Part shown: positions 55,828 through 64,000 of the stretch, piece by piece
Layout of the letters: each line of letters begins with the position of its first letter
How positions within the stretch are numbered: the stretch's first letter is position 1
Source: Pseudoalteromonas sp. P1-25
GTDB taxonomy: Bacteria; Pseudomonadota; Gammaproteobacteria; Enterobacterales; Alteromonadaceae
DNA: 64,000 nt
Assembly: GCF_001401805.1 (NCBI RefSeq)
Contig: NZ_LKDW01000008.1
Span: 1 to 64,000 of the forward strand
Reading direction: 5' to 3'
Made by a program: the position numbers and the translations under genes
The notes under the pieces: model-generated
Seen by the model: only the letters and a program-made list of their open reading frames with translations
The model's database searches: none
Told to the model about the DNA's origin: nothing

Positions 55828-56559
55828 TTACTTACTTTTTGGCAGCAGAGTAATTTTGCCAAATACGTCTGCATCTATAAAACCACGGTTTCTGTCGCCG
55901 TTTACTGGCTGTACTTCGTGAGAGCCCATAAAGTGCTCACGCACCTTGCTGCCATCGTTATCGCAATACGCGAGCATAAAACCAATGACGTGTTTTTCAC
56001 TTAGCGTAATGGGTGTGTTTACAGCGCCTTCTTGGTAATCGTTAGGGTAGAGCTTTATAGCGACTTCCCAGGTGATGTTATAGGGCGCTTTGGTATTGCG
56101 CTTCCAGTTACTGATTAGGTGGTCGGTATACAAATGGGCCTTTTTATCGGGGCCGTAATCGGCAGCCTGATTATCAAGACCAATATGATAAGCCATTGCA
56201 GTATGGTTAAATTGGTGAATCCCACCCGAGGCATCGCTGTCGATAAAAATTTCCAGCGCATCGTCATCCCAATATTTTACGGTCGGGTCTGGGTGCGTAT
56301 CAATAAGTACATCGTCAGTTATATCCGCTTGTAAATACAGGTAGTTTTTATCCCACAATAGGCGGTAACGGCCTTTAAAGTCGGCCTCTGATGTGGGCAA
56401 GGTGCCATCCATTAAATGAGGCATATCATGCCACGTTGCTTTATCCCATGCGCTTTCAGACACGCCATCAATAGTAATTGGGGTTGATGTGTGTGCTACA
56501 TCAATGGCCATTACTGGGGCGCTTAATAAACAGCTTAAAGCTAATGCGTGTTTTTTCAT
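55828..56559 (-). CDS. Secreted CBM9-like carbohydrate-binding protein
   Basis: 243 aa. A signal peptide (1-18, SAPVMA then ID) is followed by a CBM9-type domain filling the rest: ITIDGVSESAWDKATW, YRLLWDKNYLYLQADITDDVL, KYWDDDALEIFIDSDA and TWEVAIKL. Such proteins bind sugars in xylanases or alone. No glycoside hydrolase is adjacent, so its ligand is unknown. It is convergent with typA and lies in the same orientation as the MBL lipoprotein upstream, 63 bases away. Confidence 0.82.
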   Translation of the reverse strand: MKKHALALSCLLSAPVMAIDVAHTSTPITIDGVSESAWDKATWHDMPHLMDGTLPTSEADFKGRYRLLWDKNYLYLQADITDDVLIDTHPDPTVKYWDDDALEIFIDSDASGGIHQFNHTAMAYHIGLDNQAADYGPDKKAHLYTDHLISNWKRNTKAPYNITWEVAIKLYPNDYQEGAVNTPITLSEKHVIGFMLAYCDNDGSKVREHFMGSHEVQPVNGDRNRGFIDADVFGKITLLPKSK

Positions 56560-56622
56560 TAATTTCTCAATGTTAATATGTATTTAGGTATAACAATCAT
56601 CCTAAAACAGTTCAGCAATGAG

Positions 56623-57714
56623 TTACAGTGAAATACTTTCGCCTTCGTTTAAAATATATAAGGGTGTGGTTGAAGCCATTTTATTGTGCATATGTAGCAA
56701 TCTTAACAATGCTGAATGGCTTGTCCGGTCGCCCATTTTCCAACTTGAGTTACCATAACCCCACGGTATCATTACTTTGCAGTTAAGATCTTGCGACGCG
56801 TTCAGTGCATCCTCTGGTGTGGTGTGTACATAACGATACCATTTAGGGTTCTCTTCACTGTAATACGAGGCTATGGGCAATAGGCATATGTCTATATCAC
56901 CATATTTTTGCTGAATGTCTTTAAAGTGCTTTGAATAACCGGTGTCGCCTGCAAAAAATAAGGTATTGCCGTTTTGCTCAAGCAACCAGCCATTCCATAG
57001 GTCTTTATCGTTATCTTCGTAAATAAAGGGCACCAATACGCGGCTACTAAAGTGGTGCGCTGGTAGGGCATGAATCGTTAAATCATCAAGCTGGGTTTTT
57101 GCATACCAGGCCATTTCGCTAATGTTATACCCACCAGTAGGGAAGTTGTCGGCCATACCTAATGGCGTTAAGTAGCGAGGTTTATTACCAAGCTCTTCTA
57201 TATCGGCTTTATTAAAGTGATCGTAATGAATATGCGAGTACATCACTGCACTTAAGTTTTTAAGCTCGTTTTGTGTAAGCCAATCGCCGGGTTGCCTGTA
57301 AAACCCTGAGGCTAACCTAAAGGCTAAATCAACAGGTGAGTCGAACTGCTCTTTTACAGGGTCAAATAGCACGTATTGTCCGTTAGGTGTGCGGATCATA
57401 AACCCAGCGTGTCCTAGCCAGCGTACGGTAAAGCCCGTATTTAAATTAATTGGCTTTTGCGCAGCAATAAATTGGCAATCTTCAGCGTTTTGTTTGCATT
57501 GTAATTTAGGGCTTGGTGGGTAGCAGTCGGTTTCGCAGGTGGTGGGGTAGATTTTTTTGCCAGGGTAGAGGTTATAAAAGCGTCCTTTTCGCTCGCCTGT
57601 TTGATGCTGCGGGGTGAGCGTGTTTTCTCCTGCAATCACCTCAATGCGATTGGCGGTTTCGCAAGCGCTAAGTAATCCACAAATAAATACAAGGCTGGTG
57701 GTTTTTAGTTTCAT
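56623..57714 (-). CDS. MBL-fold metal hydrolase lipoprotein (NAPE-PLD/UlaG-like)
   Basis: 363 aa. Signal peptide with lipobox LLSAC (Cys18). The metallo-beta-lactamase fold runs from FTVRWLGHAGFMIRTPNGQYVLFDP to the end, with the metal motif SHIHYDHFNKAD (HxHxDH) and FFAGDTGYSKHF for further ligands. The layout resembles the NAPE-PLD/RomA group acting on phospholipid-like or lactone substrates. Anchoring in the outer or inner membrane is expected. Substrate unknown. Confidence 0.85.
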   Translation of the reverse strand: MKLKTTSLVFICGLLSACETANRIEVIAGENTLTPQHQTGERKGRFYNLYPGKKIYPTTCETDCYPPSPKLQCKQNAEDCQFIAAQKPINLNTGFTVRWLGHAGFMIRTPNGQYVLFDPVKEQFDSPVDLAFRLASGFYRQPGDWLTQNELKNLSAVMYSHIHYDHFNKADIEELGNKPRYLTPLGMADNFPTGGYNISEMAWYAKTQLDDLTIHALPAHHFSSRVLVPFIYEDNDKDLWNGWLLEQNGNTLFFAGDTGYSKHFKDIQQKYGDIDICLLPIASYYSEENPKWYRYVHTTPEDALNASQDLNCKVMIPWGYGNSSWKMGDRTSHSALLRLLHMHNKMASTTPLYILNEGESISL

Positions 57715-57794
57715 TGTTGTTTTCTATTATTATTTTTATAAAAGTATAGCAACATCGGTGAATTGAAGAATGCTTCAAAGGTAACAAAACGTAA

Positions 57795-57821
57795 CAAAAA
57801 AGCCTGCATTATGCAGGCTTT
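57795..57821 (-). terminator. Terminator of DUF2959 gene
   Basis: Stem AAGCCTGCA / TGCAGGCTT followed on the minus strand by TTTTTTG, about 20 bases after the stop. Confidence 0.88.
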
Positions 57822-57840
57822 GTCAGGCAAATTTAAACAC

Positions 57841-58497
57841 TTAGCCTGCGTTATTCATTTGTTCTATAAACTTGTTTGAATCAGCAATTGATTTATTCAT
57901 GTCGTTCATCAGCACTTGAATATCACGTTTTAAATTAGTGAACTCGCCTTTAATGGCGGCAACCGCTTGTGCGTTTAAGTTATGCTTTAAGTACAGTACG
58001 TTATCTTGTAAAGAGGATAGCACAGGCTCCATTTTGCTCTCTGCACTGCGCATAGAACGCAGTAACTGGCTAAATTGGCGTTGTGTAGCCGCTAGCTTTT
58101 TACTGCTTTCGCGTTTAAGCGACGCGCTTTTGTATTGCTCAAGCTCATCGCTCCATTCGTCAAATAAAGCTTCTGCTACATCTTCTACTTTATTAATATT
58201 GCTCGACACTTCATTAGCGGCTGCTAAGCTCGACTCATAATCGTCGTTAAGTTGATTGTAGGCATCTTGTAACTCGCCGCCATCAAAATTAATTAAAGTT
58301 GTTAGGCGCTCAAGTGCTGATTGAAATTCTTCTTGCGACTCTTCTTGTGAATCTTTGGTTTCTTCTACGCGGTCAATAAGAATGTCGCGCTTATGTACAC
58401 CTACTTTTTCCATTGCAGAATAATAGGCCGATTGACAGCCCGATAAAGTAAGCGTAATGGCCAGTACCGAGACGCTAAGTAATGTTTGTTTTTTCAT
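57841..58497 (-). CDS. DUF2959 lipoprotein, coiled-coil
   Basis: 218 aa. Lipobox LSGC (Cys21) marks a lipoprotein. The mature protein is almost all helix with heptad patterns (about 45-80, 90-120 and 145-210): MEKVGVHKRDILIDRVEETKDSQEESQEEF is the DUF2959 signature. Function unknown; family members are probably periplasmic. It is divergent from yihY. Confidence 0.88.
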   Translation of the reverse strand: MKKQTLLSVSVLAITLTLSGCQSAYYSAMEKVGVHKRDILIDRVEETKDSQEESQEEFQSALERLTTLINFDGGELQDAYNQLNDDYESSLAAANEVSSNINKVEDVAEALFDEWSDELEQYKSASLKRESSKKLAATQRQFSQLLRSMRSAESKMEPVLSSLQDNVLYLKHNLNAQAVAAIKGEFTNLKRDIQVLMNDMNKSIADSNKFIEQMNNAG

Positions 58498-58582
58498 TTG
58501 GATCCCTATTTACCAGTAAGTGCTGTAAATTATGGTGCTGATTGTTATGATAATCAAAATTAGATTAGCACAAGTCAATTGT

Positions 58583-59485
58583 ATGAATGATAAGCTCTCC
58601 CTTTATAAACAGCAAGCTATCTCCTTTTTAAGGCAACAGCCAGGCTGGTGGATGCAGTACGTTAACCGTTGTATAGACGATCAAATTACAGTTAATGCAG
58701 GGTACCTTGCCTATGTTACTTTGCTTTCTTTAGTACCGTTAATTGCGGTAGGCGTGGCAATATTTTCGGCCTTTCCGGGATTTGAGTCCACTCGCATAGC
58801 CATAGAAAGCTTTTTGTTTACCAATTTTGTACCTACTTCATCTGATGTTATTAAAGAGCACATTAGCTCCTTTGCTGGCAATGCTAACCAAATGACCGCT
58901 GTGGGTATTGGCTTTCTAGCGGCGATTGCGCTGCTGCTTATACGTAATGTTGATGCTACGCTGAATCGCATTTGGCGAATTAAGAAAAAGCGCCCCATGA
59001 TGATCTCTTTTGCTGTTTACTGGATGGTATTAAGCTTAGGCCCGGTACTATTAGGGGCAAGTATTGGTGTTACGTCGTACATTGTATCGTTAGTGTCGTT
59101 TGCCGATCAGGGCATTCCTGGATTTAGTGGTTTTTTGTTAAAATTGGTACCTTATGGCTTTTCAATGGTTGGCTTTTTAATGCTATACACCTTAGTGCCA
59201 AATACACCTGTATCTATTAGAGCTGCGTTACCTGGGGCGCTTTTTGCCGCTGTATTATTTGAGCTGACTAAAAAGGGATTTGCGCTTTATATAAGTCACT
59301 TCCCTTCTTACGAAGTTATTTACGGCGCCGTAGCCACTATTCCTATTTTATTTGTGTGGGTGTATTTGTCGTGGGTGGTGGTGTTATTAGGGGCCGAATT
59401 TACCGCCTGTATTAGCCCTAACCATGTACCACAAACACCAGAAATTGATATAGATGATGAGCTAAAAACCGAGGAAACTAATTAA
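58583..59485 (+). CDS. yihY: YihY/UPF0761 family inner-membrane protein
   Basis: 300 aa with about six helices. LAYVTLLSLVPLIAVGVAIFSAFPGF at the start and LKLVPYGFSMVGFLMLYTLVPNTPVSIRAALPGA later are family motifs (once misnamed RNase BN). ATG 58583 is used; the frame is open to 58532 but lacks support. dtd follows with no gap, and yiiD comes after one opposite-strand gene, as in the E. coli yihY-dtd-yiiD order. Confidence 0.93.
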   Translation: MNDKLSLYKQQAISFLRQQPGWWMQYVNRCIDDQITVNAGYLAYVTLLSLVPLIAVGVAIFSAFPGFESTRIAIESFLFTNFVPTSSDVIKEHISSFAGNANQMTAVGIGFLAAIALLLIRNVDATLNRIWRIKKKRPMMISFAVYWMVLSLGPVLLGASIGVTSYIVSLVSFADQGIPGFSGFLLKLVPYGFSMVGFLMLYTLVPNTPVSIRAALPGALFAAVLFELTKKGFALYISHFPSYEVIYGAVATIPILFVWVYLSWVVVLLGAEFTACISPNHVPQTPEIDIDDELKTEETN

Positions 59486-59923
59486 ATGCAAGGGTTAATA
59501 CAGCGTGTAAAACACGCAAAAGTAGAAGTTGATAACCAAGTTATCGGTCAAATAGAGCAAGGTATATTATTGTTACTCGGTGTTGAAAAACCAGATGATG
59601 AGCAAACCGCAGATAAGCTATTGCACAAGGTTAGTAACTACCGAATATTTAACGATGAAAACGACAAAATGAATTTAAGCCTAAAAGACATAGGTGGTGA
59701 GTTACTCGTGGTGTCGCAATTTACGTTAGCGGCGGATACTAAAAAAGGTATGCGTCCAAGCTTTTCATCAGCAGCCACACCTAGCCAAGCTAACGCGCTT
59801 TACGAGTACTTTGTAAAGCAAGCTAAAGCGCAGGGAGTTCGCGTTGCAACGGGAGAGTTTGGTGCCGATATGCAAGTGAGCTCGTGTAACGATGGGCCTG
59901 TTACGTTTAACTTATCGGTTTAA
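59486..59923 (+). CDS. dtd: D-aminoacyl-tRNA deacylase Dtd
   Basis: 145 aa (E. coli 145). It removes D-amino acids wrongly attached to t[19 protein letters not shown], the SQFTLAAD catalytic-site motif and the cross-subunit CNDGPVTF (Gly-cisPro equivalent region) are present. It starts immediately after the yihY stop. Its last 4 bases overlap the end of the convergent gene. Confidence 0.97.
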   Translation: MQGLIQRVKHAKVEVDNQVIGQIEQGILLLLGVEKPDDEQTADKLLHKVSNYRIFNDENDKMNLSLKDIGGELLVVSQFTLAADTKKGMRPSFSSAATPSQANALYEYFVKQAKAQGVRVATGEFGADMQVSSCNDGPVTFNLSV

Positions 59924-60621
59924 TTACCAGCTTTAGTAACAATAATAATATGATTCACAAAGCCCGCAATTTTATTCGGGCTTACTTTTACGCCAAACAC
60001 ATTAAATAGTAATTGCTGTAACTGAATTAACTGCGACTCATGTTGCGACAAAAAGTTTATAAATAGCGTGCCACCTGCGTTTAGCGCATCGTATATTTTT
60101 TGATAAAAAGCGCGTTCAAACAAAAATCGTGGTGCATCTATTTGGCTAAATAAATCAAGAATAATCCAGTCATAGTTATGTGCTTTGCTAAGTACATTTT
60201 GCGCGTCATCACACTGCACGTCACTTTGGCTTTTAAGAGCGAAAAAATCTGTATAGCAGGCAATTATATCTGCATTTTTTTCAACTGATGTTACGTGTGC
60301 CTGCGGGTAAGTGTATTGTAAGTAATTACGTATAGCGCCACCGCCAAGGCCAAGTTCTAACATATGATTTGGTGGTGCTAAGGTTTGCCACTGCTTAGCT
60401 AAATAGGTTAAATGTGGAAATAGTAAGCGCTGTGGATTGTTAAGCGCTATCACCGATTGCAATGTATCGTTAATTAGCAGCCAGCGAAGCTGCCCGGATT
60501 GGCGAACCTGTATGTGATCGCCTGCATATTTATGCCAGTAAACTAGTTGCCCAATATCTTGGCTGTGGCTAATAAAGTGGCTACTCACTACACCCGTTGA
60601 AGGGTTTATAAAATCGCTCAT
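59920..60621 (-). CDS. Spermidine synthase-like SAM-dependent methyltransferase-fold protein
   Basis: 233 aa with a Rossmann-type fold. [33 protein letters not shown] (about 85-117) is the nucleotide-binding region and [10 protein letters not shown] the acidic strand, as in SpeE relatives. The SpeE catalytic surroundings (GGGDG and the D for proton abstraction) are not fully recognisable, so aminopropyl transfer is not assured. No speD gene is adjacent. It converges on dtd with a 4-nt overlap. Confidence 0.7.
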   Translation of the reverse strand: MSDFINPSTGVVSSHFISHSQDIGQLVYWHKYAGDHIQVRQSGQLRWLLINDTLQSVIALNNPQRLLFPHLTYLAKQWQTLAPPNHMLELGLGGGAIRNYLQYTYPQAHVTSVEKNADIIACYTDFFALKSQSDVQCDDAQNVLSKAHNYDWIILDLFSQIDAPRFLFERAFYQKIYDALNAGGTLFINFLSQHESQLIQLQQLLFNVFGVKVSPNKIAGFVNHIIIVTKAGN

Positions 60622-61052
60622 AACATTAAGGGCCTGTTGACCTTTCAGGATTAAAGTTTGTTCAATCTAGGGGCGATTTAATCGCGGCGCGAGATTTGTT
60701 ACCTAGTGGGCTAGGTAACTGCTCCTGCGTTACTCTACTGGCTTACACCCATGTAGGCAACAAAGAGTAAATTTCCCCTAGGCAGAACTCTTCGCTCAGT
60801 GCATGTTCAATCTCTAAAGGCCCAGCATAAACTAGTTGATGCGATGGGTAAAACAGTTATTTTTTCGCTTGCTTACCAAAGTCGTATTGGCAGTGTTTAA
60901 AAGATGGAGTATGGTATTTGCCATAATAATTCCAACCAACTTAATCTTTAATTTTCTAATGTAAAAACCAATGTGCAGGTTAAAGAGTTATTCAGTTGGA
61001 TTACATGCCGTAGCCTTTATTTTTTATTTACGGCAAAACAACAGGAGTATAT
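60622..61052. repeat. Gene-free region with structured palindromic repeat candidate
   Basis: 431 bases. Between a 10-bp direct repeat TGTTCAATCT (60659-60668 and 60804-60813) lie several inverted repeats: CTAGGGG (60667-60673) / CCCCTAG (60775-60781), GTTACCTAG / CTAGGTAAC (60698-60706, 60711-60719), and TTACTCT / AGAGTAA (60730-60736, 60764-60770). This nested dyad structure suggests a MITE- or REP-type intergenic element or a structured RNA. The remainder (60820-61052) is AT-rich upstream sequence for yiiD. Confidence 0.45.
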
Positions 61053-61946
61053 ATGTTTCAAGTAACTACACCGCAGAGCAGCGAAGACTGGCAAGCATAC
61101 TATCAATTACGTTGGGAAGTACTACGTGCGCCTTGGAATGAGCCTCGTGGCTCTGAACAAGATGATATGGAACAAGACTCAGAGCATCGCTTTATAAAAA
61201 ATAACAACGGTGATGTGCTTGGTGTGGCCCGTTTACACTTTAACAACCATGAGCAAGCGCAAGTACGTTATATGGCCGTAGCCGAAGGTAACCGTAACCA
61301 GCATATTGGTAGCCGTTTATTACACGAGCTTGAAAAAATAGCATGGACCCAAAACGCAGGCGAATTAGTGTTATTTGCTCGCGAGCGTGCGCTTGAGTTT
61401 TATAAGCGCCACGGCTATGAGCTAAAAGAAAAAGCCCATTTAGCGTATGGCGATGTTCAACATTTCAAAATGATTAAGCAAAAGCCTAGTGAGCCGGGTT
61501 GGTTTCGCCACCCTGATTGGACGCAAGTACTGCAAAATATTTGGCGTGAATCAATCCCAATTAGTGATGCAATGGGTATAAAAGTAGAAAGCTACACAGA
61601 TTGGCAGTTTACAACGCGTGCAGATTTAGACGCTAACTTAAACTTACACAACACTATGTTTGCAGGCTCTATATACAGCTTAGCAACCTTAACAGGTTGG
61701 GGCGCAACGTACTTAGCGCTTAAAGAGGCAGGGCTTGAGGGTAATATTGTATTAGCCGATGCCACTATAAAATACTTAAAACCACTTAATACCGACCCAC
61801 GCGGTTGTGTTGATGTGCAAACCTGTAAAGGTAAGCTAAGTGAGCTGGAAACAACAGGCAAAGCAAGCTACGTAGTACCTGTTACTATATTTGATGGCAG
61901 CGATGTTGTTGCAGAGTTTGAAGGGGTGTTTGCCGTTAAAAAATAA
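61053..61946 (+). CDS. yiiD: GNAT acetyltransferase fused to hotdog thioesterase domain (YiiD)
   Basis: 297 aa. The N-terminal GNAT domain (about 1-150) has VRYMAVAEGNRNQHIGSRLLHELEK for acetyl-CoA binding and the FYKRHGYELKEKAHL end. The C-terminal YiiD_C hotdog domain (about 155-297) has NLNLHNTMFAGSIYSLATLTGWG. Both match E. coli YiiD in order and length (329 aa there). YiiD is linked in E. coli to an alternative start of fatty acid synthesis. AGGAG lies before the ATG. A terminator follows. Confidence 0.9.
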   Translation: MFQVTTPQSSEDWQAYYQLRWEVLRAPWNEPRGSEQDDMEQDSEHRFIKNNNGDVLGVARLHFNNHEQAQVRYMAVAEGNRNQHIGSRLLHELEKIAWTQNAGELVLFARERALEFYKRHGYELKEKAHLAYGDVQHFKMIKQKPSEPGWFRHPDWTQVLQNIWRESIPISDAMGIKVESYTDWQFTTRADLDANLNLHNTMFAGSIYSLATLTGWGATYLALKEAGLEGNIVLADATIKYLKPLNTDPRGCVDVQTCKGKLSELETTGKASYVVPVTIFDGSDVVAEFEGVFAVKK

Positions 61947-61968
61947 CGAGTAACGCTTTAATAAAAAT

Positions 61969-62002
61969 GCCAAGCACTTTATAAAAGGGCTTGGCTTTTT
62001 TT
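61969..62002 (+). terminator. yiiD terminator
   Basis: Stem GCCAAGC / GCTTGGC with a 13-base loop, then seven T. Confidence 0.85.
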
Positions 62003-62018
62003 ATGGTGTATTAATAAA

Positions 62019-63053
62019 TTAAAGTAAATCGGTAAGTAATATACCCACGCCAACACGCTCAATATCGGCGTTGTAATCAATCAGGCTTTCGCCGTAACCG
62101 TTAAAGTACTGGGCGTAACCACGTAAACGACCCCAAAGCGGGAATGACCAATCTAACTGAATTGCACCACGGTTATCTGAATTTAAATTATTACGTGTCA
62201 TAAAGCTAAACTCATGATCATGATAGCGGTAGGCACCGCTAAATTCAAAGTAACCCATGTATTTGTAAATATCAGGATTGTCGTCGCCATCGGCTTCTAA
62301 TATATTGTCTTTTTCATCCTCGGCAATGCGATACCAAGGTTTGAAACTAAATACAAAGCCTTCGTTTTCCCAAATGAAATTGGCATAAACTCGGTTCCAT
62401 GAACGAGAGTTTGGCTGGCTGCGGCCATTAGATTGGTGCGAAATACCCAGCGCTATGGCCATTTCGTCGCCCCAAAGTACGTTTTCTTGGTCTAGGTAAT
62501 TTACCCAGAAAATTTCTGGCTCATAGTTGGTTTCACGAAACGGAGAAGAAATCTCTGAGTTATAAATCTGCCAATACGACTGCAAAGTAAAGCCAAAAAA
62601 GATGGCTTGGTCGTCATCTGAAAAGTCATCATATAATGGAACCTTTATAGAAAGCTGGTATTTAGCCTCTAGGTTATCAAGTGGCTCGCCATCTTGCTCA
62701 TCGGTTAGTTCGTCAAAGCCATCAAACGGGCGATCGTTAGGGTGCGATACATACGACAAAGGTAAAATGTAATTACGTTTATGTGGTGTAATTACATTTC
62801 GGTTTTTTTTACTTACTTCTTCGCGCGCTTTGCGTTTATCCAGCGCAGTAAGTTGCTTTTCTTCTTCAAGTGATGAGCATTTTTCACGAAGTTCATAGAG
62901 CGTTTGTTTTCCATCACCGCCAATTACCTCATTTAAAATACACTGTTTAACCAATTCAATATCGTTATCTTGTTCGTTTTCTTGTACCTCTTCTTGGGCA
63001 AAAGAGGGTGTGCTAAGTAAAGCCGTAACTACTATCCAATAACGCCAGCTCAT
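62019..63053 (-). CDS. pldA: Outer membrane phospholipase A (OMPLA)
   Basis: 344 aa. The signal peptide is 1-19 (STPSFA then QE). A charged, probably disordered N-terminal extension (about 20-90), longer than in E. coli, precedes a 12-strand barrel. The active site is complete: His206 and Ser208 in SHQSNG and Asn220 in SRSWNR, with the same spacing as His142/Ser144/Asn156 of E. coli. It hydrolyses misplaced phospholipids in the outer leaflet on Ca2+-driven dimerisation. Confidence 0.95.
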   Translation of the reverse strand: MSWRYWIVVTALLSTPSFAQEEVQENEQDNDIELVKQCILNEVIGGDGKQTLYELREKCSSLEEEKQLTALDKRKAREEVSKKNRNVITPHKRNYILPLSYVSHPNDRPFDGFDELTDEQDGEPLDNLEAKYQLSIKVPLYDDFSDDDQAIFFGFTLQSYWQIYNSEISSPFRETNYEPEIFWVNYLDQENVLWGDEMAIALGISHQSNGRSQPNSRSWNRVYANFIWENEGFVFSFKPWYRIAEDEKDNILEADGDDNPDIYKYMGYFEFSGAYRYHDHEFSFMTRNNLNSDNRGAIQLDWSFPLWGRLRGYAQYFNGYGESLIDYNADIERVGVGILLTDLL

Positions 63054-63174
63054 TGTTTTTCCTTTGAGAGTAGGGGAGATTTATAAATTATAACGTGTTT
63101 TTACATATGTAACGGTGAACTTTCACTGAATTTACACTTAATTAGTTACTTTACGTTTACAGTGTTATCACAGA

Positions 63175-63200
63175 TCAAAAAAAGCGGCATATAGCCGCTT
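63175..63200 (-). terminator. Terminator of the AstE/AspA-family gene
   Basis: Stem AAGCGGC / GCCGCTT (63182-63188, 63194-63200) followed on the minus strand by TTTTTTT. Confidence 0.85.
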
Positions 63201-63203
63201 ATA

Positions 63204-63225
63204 GAGTAAGTTAGTTAACTTACTC
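63204..63225. other. Perfect 22-bp palindrome
   Basis: Arms GAGTAAGTTA and TAACTTACTC are separated by GT, located between the AstE/AspA-family gene stop and its terminator. It may extend the 3' hairpin structure or be a protein-binding site. Confidence 0.5.
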
Positions 63226-63261
63226 TCACGCAATGAGAAGGGGGAGTTATAGCGCGATGCG

Positions 63262-64000
63262 TTATAACTCAAATACGTTAGTAAAAAACTTATAAAGCTC
63301 TGTGCCTTGGTTTACGCTTGCCGAGGCAAAATGCAAAATAGCGACAGCATCGCAATCAAGGCTTAGCGTTTGTAATGGTTGCTCACTCAAGTAGCGCTCC
63401 ATTCGTAATACATGTGCAATGGGCTCACCTGCTTTAATATGCCCACCTAGAGGGGCTACATATTCAACCATGCCGCCAATAGGGGCATAATAAGCAAAGT
63501 AGTCATCTAAATGGCACGCATAACGGGTCATCTGCTTAGGTTGATGCGCTGCATCTACCAATACATTTTTATGGTTCAAATAGCTTAAAATGCTGTTTGC
63601 ATCGTTGAGTGCTTCTTGTAAATCTATTTTTTCTTGGCTACCAAGTTCTACTGTAAAGGCTTCAACCTGTACATTGAAGTCCCTATCTTGCGCACTCAGT
63701 GCATCACTTAGGTGCCACCAGGGGCAAAAACTGGCTTCATCCATTGCACCATCAAAGTCGCTTGGAATAAGCAGCACATGTTCAATATTAAAATAGCGAG
63801 CACTGTCGGTTGCATAGGTTGGACAGTACAGGTGCTTACTTGAAATAGGCCCCGTGTGTAAATCAAGGACTATGTCGGCTTGGTGCGCAAGTTTTTGTAG
63901 GTTAAGCGCAATGCGTTTACCGGTATTAAGTAAATAAGCTGGGCCGTTGAGTTTTGTGTCTATTTCATCAACCAAAGCCTGTTTAAAATGATTTTTTAAA
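63262..64000 (-). CDS. Succinylglutamate desuccinylase/aspartoacylase family protein (partial)
   Basis: At least 245 aa; the frame stays open to the window edge, so the 5' end is missing. The visible part has LNTGKRIALNLQKLAHQADIVLDLHTG, in which the His of DLHTG is the third zinc ligand of M14-like AstE/ASPA enzymes; the first ligands (HGDE motif) must lie outside. VQVEAFTVELGS carries the expected catalytic Glu. The C-terminal 90 residues form a barrel-sandwich-like domain (GGMVEYVAPLGGHIKAGEPIAHVL). The substrate is probably an N-acylated amino acid or related amide. Confidence 0.82.
   Translation of the reverse strand, partial: LKNHFKQALVDEIDTKLNGPAYLLNTGKRIALNLQKLAHQADIVLDLHTGPISSKHLYCPTYATDSARYFNIEHVLLIPSDFDGAMDEASFCPWWHLSDALSAQDRDFNVQVEAFTVELGSQEKIDLQEALNDANSILSYLNHKNVLVDAAHQPKQMTRYACHLDDYFAYYAPIGGMVEYVAPLGGHIKAGEPIAHVLRMERYLSEQPLQTLSLDCDAVAILHFASASVNQGTELYKFFTNVFEL

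Overview
The window is ordinary bacterial chromosome from a marine gammaproteobacterium. AT-rich coding sequence, the gene content and the neighbourhoods (an S10 ribosomal operon, glnA-ntrB-ntrC, yihY-dtd-yiiD, nudE next to yrfG, cysJIH, PlsB, AcnA, OMPLA) fit the Alteromonadales, most likely Pseudoalteromonas. This placement is inferred from recognised protein families and base composition; no database was searched. I saw no transposase, integrase, phage gene or CRISPR array.

Layout. 1-6.2 kb: remnant of a hexapeptide acetyltransferase, a nitroreductase, a CheW-like protein carrying a degenerate CZB insert, then uvrD-tmcA (minus strand) behind a good LexA box. 6.4-10 kb: a small TM2-like membrane protein, yacL, a dimeric dUTPase, yrfG, and nudE-cysQ. 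10.0-11.0 kb: three identical initiator tRNA-Met genes interleaved with four decayed tRNA copies. 11.1-24.8 kb: a glycine-transporter/TRIC-like protein, comM, an OmpR-type regulator, a secreted S9 peptidase, a DUF21-CBS protein, a REC-EAL response regulator, an M50 protease, AtoE, a two-TM potassium channel with RCK domain, an alpha/beta-hydrolase-like protein with a possible ribosome-site-masking hairpin, and an EVE protein. 24.9-28.3 kb: tesB and plsB converge on a shared terminator.

28.5-33.75 kb: a complete S10 operon (rpsJ-rplCDWB-rpsS-rplV-rpsC-rplP-rpmC-rpsQ) with a strong promoter, a leader of about 180 nt with a terminator-like hairpin, and a terminator right after rpsQ. The spc operon does not follow. 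33.9-37.5 kb is an accessory stretch: a membrane-anchored XRE regulator divergent from a small secreted protein, a GT29-like protein, and a secreted multidomain endonuclease I. 37.8-42.2 kb: cysJ-cysI-cysH, the reductive arm of sulfate assimilation; cysQ at 9.2 kb serves the same pathway by removing PAP.

42.3-53.2 kb: a DUF4124 protein, acnA, small membrane and S4-domain proteins, a lipoprotein, a cyclic-nucleotide-binding-fold protein, and the nitrogen regulation locus ntrC-ntrB-DUF4124-glnA, with a sigma-54 promoter and NtrC sites upstream of glnA. 53.7-64 kb: typA/bipA, a CBM9-like secreted protein, an MBL-fold lipoprotein, a DUF2959 lipoprotein, yihY-dtd, a spermidine-synthase-like methyltransferase, a palindromic intergenic repeat candidate, yiiD, pldA, and a succinylglutamate desuccinylase/aspartoacylase family gene cut by the window edge.

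No clear new multi-gene system stands out. The points most worth checking are the decaying initiator-tRNA array, the CheW-CZB fusion without zinc ligands, the masked ribosome site at 24252-24278, the XRE-TM/secreted protein pair with its palindrome, the split S10/spc arrangement, and the structured repeat at 60655-60813.
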